Of a DNA stretch of 21,979 nt, positions 17,182 to 21,979 are shown piece after piece (the stretch's first letter is position 1; every line of letters begins with the position of its first letter). The notes below the pieces were generated by a model. It did not search any database. It was given only the letters and a program-made list of their open reading frames with translations, and was not told the origin of the DNA. The translations under genes were made by a program, and so were the position numbers. The DNA comes from JBIOJM01 sp044450785 (GTDB taxonomy: Bacteria > Planctomycetota > Planctomycetia > Isosphaerales > Isosphaeraceae): assembly GCA_044450785.1 (NCBI GenBank), contig JBIOJM010000150.1:1-21979 (forward strand), given 5' to 3'.

Positions 17182-18009
17182 CTATGTTGCTGGACCGTTG
17201 CCGCGCAGCCGCTGGAGCTCGACCTCCAAGTCGCGGACTCGCGCTTCGGCGGCGGCGAGAGCGGCTTCCTTGGCGGCCAGTGCCTGGCTGAGCTGCGTGT
17301 AGTCGCCGATCTCCTTGCCGGTGGCCGCGTCGAACAGAGCGAGGCGGTCACCGCCGAGCTCCGGATTATCCACGATCCCAAGCGAGAGTCCGCCCAGCTC
17401 CTCGAGCCGGACGCGGCCCTGCCCATCCAGCGGCCGCGGCTCATAAAGCCCATCGGGACCAAGCCGGTAATCGATCAGGCTCAAGTGGCGGCGGCCGTCT
17501 GATTCCCTGGCGTCGGCAATCACATAGTGCGGAACCCCAACCTGGGCATATTGCTCCACTTTGGTCTCGACGTCGTTGACCCGAGTGCTCAGAGAGACGA
17601 CCTCAATAATCAGGGCCGGCCGTGTCCCTTCCTCCGCGACATAAAAGCTCGGCCAGTCCTTCTGGCGCCGGACTCCAAGGATCACCGCGATGTCGGGGCG
17701 GTGGTTCTTCCACTCGGGTTTCTCCCAGTAGATGTCGGTGTCCGATAGCACCGCTGCGGTCCGGTCGCCGGCCAGTCGCTCCGACACTACGTCGTGGAGG
17801 TAGTTGCAATCGAGAGCGTGGGCCCGGCTCGACACGGGGCGATCTCCTTCCTCCGGGTGCAAGGCATCCTCGAGCGTCAGGGGAATCTGATCGAAGTCGA
17901 TGGAGCCGTCCGGCCGGGTGACTTGAACATTGCGAAAGCCATATCGAAAACGGTCGATCTCGGCCTCGACGGACCGAGCTGGCTTCTGCGTTTCCTGAAT
18001 CGTGCTCAT
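17182..18009 (-). CDS. Uma2 family (DUF820) putative endonuclease
   Basis: This 275-residue protein carries the PD-(D/E)xK-type core of the Uma2 family: HRPDIAV with D106, LIIEVVS with E136 and VETKVEQYAQVGVPHYVIAD with K150 and Y154. The C-terminal 40 residues form an alanine- and glutamate-rich coiled coil. Uma2 proteins are numerous in cyanobacteria and planctomycetes; their biological role is unclear and nuclease activity is inferred from the fold. ATG 18009 is chosen because AGGGG lies about 8-9 nt upstream. The frame stays open to 18222, but that extension runs through the palindromic repeat region and is not credible coding sequence. It is convergent with the Tat-exported protein gene. 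Confidence 0.88.
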   Translation of the reverse strand: MSTIQETQKPARSVEAEIDRFRYGFRNVQVTRPDGSIDFDQIPLTLEDALHPEEGDRPVSSRAHALDCNYLHDVVSERLAGDRTAAVLSDTDIYWEKPEWKNHRPDIAVILGVRRQKDWPSFYVAEEGTRPALIIEVVSLSTRVNDVETKVEQYAQVGVPHYVIADARESDGRRHLSLIDYRLGPDGLYEPRPLDGQGRVRLEELGGLSLGIVDNPELGGDRLALFDAATGKEIGDYTQLSQALAAKEAALAAAEARVRDLEVELQRLRGNGPAT

Positions 18010-18138
18010 CGTGACATCCCCTGAGGGTGTAATCTCCCACGGGAAGGAAAAGAGACGGGAGGGCGGGTCCCTAACGCGGCAGAGCCTCGAGCCAAAGATG
18101 GGAGACGCAGCTCGCTCCCACGAGAGGACCCTCGCTGG

Positions 18139-18440
18139 CGCGTTTTGAAGTTGCGCCTCTGCGTATTCGCCCCGAAGGGGCAGTAACATATCAGCCCAGG
18201 GCGACGCCCTGGGAACAGACAAACGGCACGAATCAGCAGAGCCCTGAAAGGGCGTAACAAGGACAGGCTCCCTGCATCAATGGAAAATGAAGAGCGGTAC
18301 CGCTGGGATTGAACACCATGTTCGGCCCTTTCAGGGCACTGGTCATCACGTTTTCCAAATCCCAGGGCGTTGCCCTGGGCTGGCATGTTGCTGCCCCTTC
18401 GGGGCGAAATCAAGAAAAGCGCAACTTCAAAACCGACGCG
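18139..18440. repeat. Composite 300-bp inverted repeat of three palindromes
   Basis: Two arms mirror each other. TTTTGAAGTTGCGC (18143-18156) pairs with 18419-18432. The 18-base TTCGCCCCGAAGGGGCAG (18166-18183) pairs exactly with 18391-18408. The CCCAGGGCGACGCCCTGGG palindrome (18195-18213) mirrors 18361-18379 with a small change. GCCCTGAAAGGGC (18241-18253) pairs exactly with 18325-18337. The centre (18254-18324) has no repeat. Each block is itself a hairpin. This organisation resembles REP clusters or a MITE; no transposase is present. The 18010-18536 stretch holds no gene. Confidence 0.88.
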
Positions 18441-18536
18441 TTGGGTTAGTGTAGGATCGGCTCTGACCGGCGATCGGGTGGCCTCGGTTCCAAGATTCGC
18501 GCTCCGTGCGCAGAATTCGCGGAGTGGGAATCGACC

Positions 18537-19139
18537 CTACCCCGAATGCTCGAGCGGCACGTTCCAGTAGGCGTCGCTCAAGAATCGAGACCAGCTCGCG
18601 ATGCGGATACCGGTCGCGTCATAGAGCGGTTTCCAGGACGGGCGAACCGGAACGCGGCGAAGCTTCATCCCGGCCTGGTCGGGAGTTCGGTTCGCTTTCC
18701 GCGCGTTGCACGCGACACAGGCGAGGGCACAGTTTTCCCAGGTGGTCTTTCCACCCTGTGACCGGGGGATCAAGTGGTCGATCGAGAGTTCCGCGGTACC
18801 GGGCTGGCAACCGCAGTACTGGCAGGTGGAGTGATCGCGTTTGAACAAGTTGCGGCGGCTGAACGTGACGGTCTGGTGCCGGGCTCGATCGTGACGTGTC
18901 AGGGTCAAGACTTCGGGAAGCCGGAGCCGGAACCTCACCGTGCGGATGAACGGCTCTCCCTCGCGAGGAGCCAGCTTCGCCCAGTCGGCCCAGGTATAAA
19001 GCTGGAAATCGTCTGGGTCGATCACAAGGGCCGCTTCGTTCCACACCATGACCAAGGCCCGCTGAACGGGCGCGACATGAACCGGCTGCCAATGGCGGTT
19101 CAATACGAGCGTCGGTCGTTGCAGCACGCTGCCCCTCAT
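18537..19139 (-). CDS. HNH endonuclease
   Basis: A 200-residue protein with a C-terminal HNH nuclease module: CQYC (106-109), SIDHLIPRSQGG with D121-H122, WENCALAC with N136 and CVAC (141-144). The two CxxC pairs form the zinc-binding frame and the DH...N residues the metal-dependent active site. The N-terminal 100 residues (VLNRHWQPVHVAPVQRAL, RTVRFRLRLPEVL) are the conserved extension seen in the widespread stand-alone HNH family of bacteria. ATG 19139 has AGAGG 9 nt upstream; a GTG at 19190 has no ribosome site. It is divergent from cinA and is not accompanied by restriction or phage genes. The biological role is unknown. Confidence 0.9.
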   Translation of the reverse strand: MRGSVLQRPTLVLNRHWQPVHVAPVQRALVMVWNEAALVIDPDDFQLYTWADWAKLAPREGEPFIRTVRFRLRLPEVLTLTRHDRARHQTVTFSRRNLFKRDHSTCQYCGCQPGTAELSIDHLIPRSQGGKTTWENCALACVACNARKANRTPDQAGMKLRRVPVRPSWKPLYDATGIRIASWSRFLSDAYWNVPLEHSG

Positions 19140-19244
19140 GAGACGCGACCTCTCGGCACGCTCCCCAGCACCAGTGCTCCGCTTCCTCACCGCGGTGCGG
19201 CGAGAAATCCAATCGTCGCCATCTTAACCGATCGGAAAGGAATC

Positions 19245-19273
19245 GTGCCAGTGCCGATGGTTGGTGTTACAAT
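19245..19273 (+). promoter_or_regulatory. Sigma70-like promoter of cinA
   Basis: GTGCCA (19245-19250, 4 of 6 to TTGACA) and TACAAT (19268-19273, 5 of 6 to TATAAT) are 17 nt apart, the ideal spacing. Initiation near 19280 would give a leader of about 16 nt that still includes the GAGGA at 19285-19289. The assignment is from sequence match only. Confidence 0.45.
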
Positions 19274-19295
19274 ATCGTCAATGTGAGGACCACGC

Positions 19296-20546
19296 ATGCG
19301 GGCTGAAATCATCTCGATCGGCAGCGAGCTGGTCAGCGGGCAATCGCTCGACACCAACAGCCAGTGGCTCAGCCAAGAACTCTCGGCGCTCGGGATCATG
19401 GTCGCGTTCCATTCGACCCTGGGAGATGTGCTGGCCGACCACATGGGCGTTTTCCGGACGGCCTGTGACCGGGTCGATCTCGTAGTGATGACCGGCGGTC
19501 TGGGGCCTACCCAGGATGACTTGACGCGCGAGGCCCTGGCCGAGTGCGCGGGCGTTCCCCTGGTCGAAGACGCGGAATCGCTGGCGGCGATCGCCGCGAT
19601 GTTCGCCCGCCGCAATCGCGTGATGAGGGAGCGAAACCGAGTGCAGGCGCTCTTTCCCCAAGGAGCGGTTTGCCTACCCAACCGGGTTGGGACGGCACCG
19701 GGAATCTGGATGCGGATCGGCCGGTCGACGATCGCCTGTCTTCCGGGCGTCCCGTCGGAGATGAGAGTGATGTTTGGCGAACAGGTGGTCCCCCGGCTAC
19801 GACAGGAGGGCTGGTTGGAGCGAGTGATCGCTCAGCGTAAGATCAACCTGTTCGGCAAGGGGGAAGCGGATGTCGAGGCCCAGGCGTTAGACCTCACGGT
19901 CCGAGGCCGGGTTCCCGAAGTCGGCATCACCGCGCATGACGGCACGATCAGCTTCCGCATCACGGCGTCGGCTGCCGACATGGACGAGGCCCGTCTCGCG
20001 ATCGAGGCCACCGCCAAGCTGATCTACGAGCGGTTTGGCAGCCTCGTCGTGGGCGAGGGCTCCGTCGACGTTCCGGAAGCTCTCCTGGAAGAGCTCATCC
20101 GCACCGGCAGCACGATTGCAACGGCCGAGTCATGCACCGGCGGGCTGATCGCGCACATGATCACGGCGCTCGCCGGAGTCAGTCCGTTCTACCTGGGCGG
20201 CGTCGTGAGCTACGCCAACGAGGCGAAAATCGAGCTGCTCGGGGTTCCGCTCGCGCTCCTGGAAGCTCACGGGGCGGTCAGTCCGGAAGTGGCGGCCGCC
20301 ATGGCGGAGGGGGTACGAAAACGTCTCGGCTCCGACCTCGGTCTCTCGGCGACCGGGGTCGCCGGTCCCACGGGCAGTACGGCGGAGAAACCGGTTGGAC
20401 TCGTCTACCTGGGTCTGGCCACATCCAAATGGGTCCAGACGCGCCGGCTGGACATTGGGTGGGATCAACCGCGCGACATCATCCAGCAGCGCTCTTCGAA
20501 AGCCGCGCTCAACTGGGCGCGGCTGACGCTGCTGGAAAACCGATGA
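19296..20546 (+). CDS. cinA: CinA-family protein (competence/damage-inducible, NMN amidohydrolase)
   Basis: The 416-residue protein is a full-length CinA. The N-terminal domain (about 1-170) is of the MoCF/MoaB-like type with TGGLGPTQDD at 66-75. In characterised relatives this domain hydrolyses ADP-ribose and related pyrophosphates. The C-terminal PncC-type domain, from about 274, contains TIATAESCTGGLIAHMIT, GGVVSYANEAKIELLGV, HGAVSPEVAAAMAEGVR and TGVAGPTGSTAEKPVGLV. This domain deamidates nicotinamide mononucleotide for NAD recycling. GAGGA lies 6 nt before the ATG and a sigma70-like promoter stands just upstream. It is a single transcription unit, divergent from the HNH gene and followed by hairpins. 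All expected motifs are intact. Confidence 0.95.
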   Translation: MRAEIISIGSELVSGQSLDTNSQWLSQELSALGIMVAFHSTLGDVLADHMGVFRTACDRVDLVVMTGGLGPTQDDLTREALAECAGVPLVEDAESLAAIAAMFARRNRVMRERNRVQALFPQGAVCLPNRVGTAPGIWMRIGRSTIACLPGVPSEMRVMFGEQVVPRLRQEGWLERVIAQRKINLFGKGEADVEAQALDLTVRGRVPEVGITAHDGTISFRITASAADMDEARLAIEATAKLIYERFGSLVVGEGSVDVPEALLEELIRTGSTIATAESCTGGLIAHMITALAGVSPFYLGGVVSYANEAKIELLGVPLALLEAHGAVSPEVAAAMAEGVRKRLGSDLGLSATGVAGPTGSTAEKPVGLVYLGLATSKWVQTRRLDIGWDQPRDIIQQRSSKAALNWARLTLLENR

Positions 20547-20565
20547 GCCGAATCCCTGTGGGCTC

Positions 20566-20582
20566 GCCGGCTTGAAGCCGGC
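20566..20582 (+). terminator. GC-rich hairpin after cinA
   Basis: GCCGGC (20566-20571), loop TTGAA, GCCGGC (20577-20582) form a strong short hairpin 20 nt after the cinA stop. It lacks a T-run beyond TT, so it is only a possible terminator; the similar short palindromes found elsewhere in the window make a dispersed repeat equally likely. Confidence 0.45.
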
Positions 20583-20606
20583 TTCGACCACAGCCACCCC
20601 GGACAC

Positions 20607-20656
20607 GGAAAGGGGCCAGAAACCGTTAAGTCGAATCGGTTCCTGACCCCTTTTCC
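20607..20656. repeat. Inverted repeat with AAAGGGG ends, REP-like or terminator
   Basis: GGAAAGGGGCCAGAAACCG (20607-20625) and CGGTTCCTGACCCCTTTTCC (20637-20656) are imperfect reverse complements around an 11-base loop. The 3' side ends in CCCCTTTT, so on the + strand it could end cinA transcription and on the - strand the transcript of the small genes at 20672-21287. The AAAGGGG...CCCCTTTT form also resembles REP sequences mobilised by IS200-like (RAYT) transposases; none is present here. Confidence 0.65.
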
Positions 20657-20671
20657 GAGCTTTTCTCCGAT

Positions 20672-20917
20672 CTAATCAACATTCGCCGACGCAACGGCCA
20701 GCACTCTCTGCTCCTCCGACTGGGGGACATGGACTATGACGAAGCGACTCGCCGGATAGAGATAGTCCTCCCCCGAGTCGTCGACGACCCGTAGCAGGCC
20801 CTCACCGGACGCCGCCTCGTCGGGCAGCACCCGATAGAGCATCCCAATCGAGAGGTCGTCACAGCCGTCGTTGGCGACGCAGACGGCGAATACCGGTCTG
20901 ACAAGAACGTCTGCCAT
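20672..20917 (-). CDS. Small conserved-looking protein, unknown function
   Basis: The 81-residue product (MADVLVRPVFAVCVANDGCD, then LYRVLPDE and SGEDYLYPASRFVIVHVP) has a compact beta-rich look, with a central GEDYLYP motif that I associate with small hypothetical proteins of cyanobacteria and planctomycetes. No enzyme motif, signal or membrane span is present. It starts 4 nt after the end of the preceding gene, so the two are almost certainly co-transcribed and may work together. The family has no function that I know. Confidence 0.75.
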   Translation of the reverse strand: MADVLVRPVFAVCVANDGCDDLSIGMLYRVLPDEAASGEGLLRVVDDSGEDYLYPASRFVIVHVPQSEEQRVLAVASANVD

Positions 20918-20921
20918 TGGT

Positions 20922-21155
20922 TCAGTCCAAGAGCCGCTTGATCTTCATCTTCCGCTTGCCGACGCCATGCGCCTCGTACCAGTGGACCTCGGCCCGCCGG
21001 ACGTTGCCGTTGGCCAGCCGGATGGTGCCGATGCCTTTGAGCTTCCGCCAGCGCCGTCCGCCGTAGCGGGCCTTCAAATCGACGTTCTCGCGGATCGAGA
21101 GGTTGACCGCGATGGTCTCGACGCCCGACAGCTCGCCGACGATCTCGAAGTCCAT
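20922..21155 (-). CDS. Small basic conserved-looking protein, unknown function
   Basis: This 77-residue protein starts MDFEIVGELSGVETIAVNLS and contains RYGGRRWRKLKGIGTIRL, AEVHWYEAHGVGKRKMKIKR at its end. The WRKLKG and HWYEAHG(I/V)G motifs recall a small hypothetical family found in cyanobacteria and other phyla. It is strongly basic, which fits nucleic-acid or ribosome binding, but that is only inference. It lies 18 nt after the 37-residue ORF and 4 nt before the next small gene, forming a tight run. No strong Shine-Dalgarno precedes the ATG, so translation may be coupled. Confidence 0.78.
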   Translation of the reverse strand: MDFEIVGELSGVETIAVNLSIRENVDLKARYGGRRWRKLKGIGTIRLANGNVRRAEVHWYEAHGVGKRKMKIKRLLD

Positions 21156-21173
21156 ACCGCCGAGGCTACCGCA

Positions 21174-21287
21174 TCACAGTCCGGATCGCAAGGCGTCGGC
21201 CATGAACTGGCCAAGCCGCACCTCCGGTGCGGCCTCGCTCAACTCGGCCAGGACTTGCAGAACCTCCTGCCGCACCGGATCGATCAT
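21174..21287 (-). CDS. 37-residue small protein, probably truncated
   Basis: The ORF encodes MIDPVRQEVLQVLAELSEAA, then PEVRLGQFMADALRSGL. The opening resembles the N-terminus of a small planctomycete family that I recall as about 70-80 residues long, so this may be a shortened member. ATG 21287 has GGGAG 8 nt upstream and overlaps the stop of the preceding gene in an ATGA arrangement, which indicates translational coupling and argues that the frame is genuinely used. Function is unknown. Confidence 0.6.
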   Translation of the reverse strand: MIDPVRQEVLQVLAELSEAAPEVRLGQFMADALRSGL

Positions 21288-21979
21288 GGCAGACGCTCCC
21301 CGACGGTCGGGAATCTCGCTCCGGGCGACGGGACATCCCCGATGACCTCCACCGGCACCGTCTGGCCGGGGAGGAGCTTGGCCACCCATGTCGCCCGCGT
21401 GACGCCGTCGTAGACGATCAATTCACCAGGGAACAGGAGCCAGGAGGCGATGCCGCCGCTGTTCGGCGCGGGTCTCCGGGCACCCGAAGGGTCGCCGCCG
21501 CGACGCCTGACCGAAGGTCTCCCCGAATCGGCGGCCACCCCGGAAGCAGAAGCAGGAGACCTTCGGTCGAGGCCCTGGGCGGGGTCTGGAGACCCGCGCC
21601 CAACACCTTCGTGAGACCCGCGCCGATCCAGGCGGTCCAGTTCGCCAGCGAGGACTTTCGGATCGGCGCCCAGGGGATTCAGCCAGTTGAGGATGAAGCT
21701 GCGGAGCCGGGGATCGGAACTGTGACGCAACAGCGGAAAGACCTCCTCGGCCTTGCCCAGCCGGACCAGGGCAATCGCCGCCCGGGCCTGACGCATCGCA
21801 AGCTGGTCCTTGTCGCCCTCGCTGACCTCCGGGTCGCCCGCCTGCCTGGCGATCTCAGCCTGAAACAAGGGCAAGAACCGCGGTGCCTGACGCTGGGCAA
21901 TCGGGAAGAGGATCGAATAGGACTCGGCGCCCGCGGCCATCATCAAGTCGGCAACCAGGTCGGGATCGTCGCCGGCGAA
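21284..21979 (-). CDS. C-terminal part of a larger protein, 5' end outside window, probably rearranged
   Basis: The frame is open to the window edge, so the N-terminus is missing. The upstream part (FAGDDPDLVADLMMAAGAES, YSILFPIAQRQAPRFLPLFQ, ARAAIALVRLGKAEEVFPLL) is helical. It resembles the repeat region of large planctomycete proteins that carry kinase or formylglycine-enzyme-like domains; this is recall only. Near 21625 the resemblance stops. The next 160 bases encode arginine-, serine- and glycine-rich residues from the nested repeat at 21461-21604. The last 58 residues (ELIVYDGVTRATWVAKLLPG, PVEVIGDVPSPGARFP) look like a separate small protein. The most likely history is insertion or recombination joining two genes in one frame. 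Confidence 0.6.
   Translation of the reverse strand, partial: FAGDDPDLVADLMMAAGAESYSILFPIAQRQAPRFLPLFQAEIARQAGDPEVSEGDKDQLAMRQARAAIALVRLGKAEEVFPLLRHSSDPRLRSFILNWLNPLGADPKVLAGELDRLDRRGSHEGVGRGSPDPAQGLDRRSPASASGVAADSGRPSVRRRGGDPSGARRPAPNSGGIASWLLFPGELIVYDGVTRATWVAKLLPGQTVPVEVIGDVPSPGARFPTVGERLP
21461..21604. mobile_element. 144-bp nested inverted-repeat element (MITE-like)
   Basis: The ends GTTCGGCGCGGGTCTCC (21461-21477) and 21588-21604 are inverted repeats matching at 16 of 17 positions. Inside, GACCGAAGGTCTCC (21509-21522) and GGAGACCTTCGGTC (21555-21568) are a perfect 14-bp inverted pair. A third copy of GAGACCCGCGCC follows at 21613-21624 in direct orientation, 24 bp from the one at 21589. 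It has no coding capacity of its own and keeps the surrounding frame open. A related fragment is at 15664-15682. Mobility is inferred from structure and dispersal, and no target-site duplication is evident. Confidence 0.7.

Noticed and set aside
18010..18222. N-terminal extension of the Uma2 frame
   Set aside because: It crosses the palindromic repeat, lacks family similarity, and the ATG at 18009 has a proper AGGGG site.

Overview
The window reads as chromosomal DNA of a high-GC planctomycete, most likely of the Isosphaeraceae type. This rests on gene content: a very large membrane-anchored Ser/Thr kinase with WD40 propellers, a TPR-sulfotransferase fusion, a Tat-exported Gfo/Idh-like protein, a Uma2 nuclease, a bifunctional sterol desaturase/SDR, and intergenic spaces rich in palindromic repeats. 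No rRNA, tRNA, CRISPR array, phage or intact transposase gene was seen.

Layout. 1-298: a heptamer array (19 copies of CCTTGGT) followed by a short inverted array that touches the start of a group-4 glycosyltransferase (299-1510). 1641-4075 (+): 2,4-dienoyl-CoA reductase-like SDR, zinc-ribbon/coiled-coil protein, adenylate-kinase-family kinase. 4133-7430 (+): OPT-family transporter overlapping a multi-spanning membrane protein of unknown function. 7491-7730 (+): a small SelW/Rdx-family gene read through an in-frame TGA. 7986-10181 (-): TPR-sulfotransferase. 10553-14032 (+): kinase/WD40 receptor. 14432-15652 and 15782-17158 (+): desaturase/SDR fusion and Tat-exported oxidoreductase-like protein. 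17182-19139 (-): Uma2 and HNH nucleases separated by a 300-bp composite inverted repeat. 19296-20546 (+): CinA. 20672-21979 (-): a run of three small conserved-looking genes after a large, probably rearranged gene that runs off the window.

The most notable observation is at 7491-7730. Conventional reading gives only a 60-residue ORF starting at a TTG. Reading the TGA at 7521 as selenocysteine gives a 79-residue protein with the CxxU motif exactly where the family has CxxC, a good ribosome binding site, and a stem-loop 15-40 nt after the TGA with a G-first three-base loop, as expected of a bacterial SECIS. No selA, selB, selD or tRNA-Sec gene lies in the window, so the host's ability to decode UGA must be checked elsewhere in the genome.

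A second theme is small palindromic or repeat elements: heptamer arrays at a gene start, hairpins in a convergent gap, a composite inverted repeat, REP-like ends after cinA, and a 144-bp nested inverted repeat lying in frame inside a coding region, with a related fragment at 15664. Function for most of these is inference.
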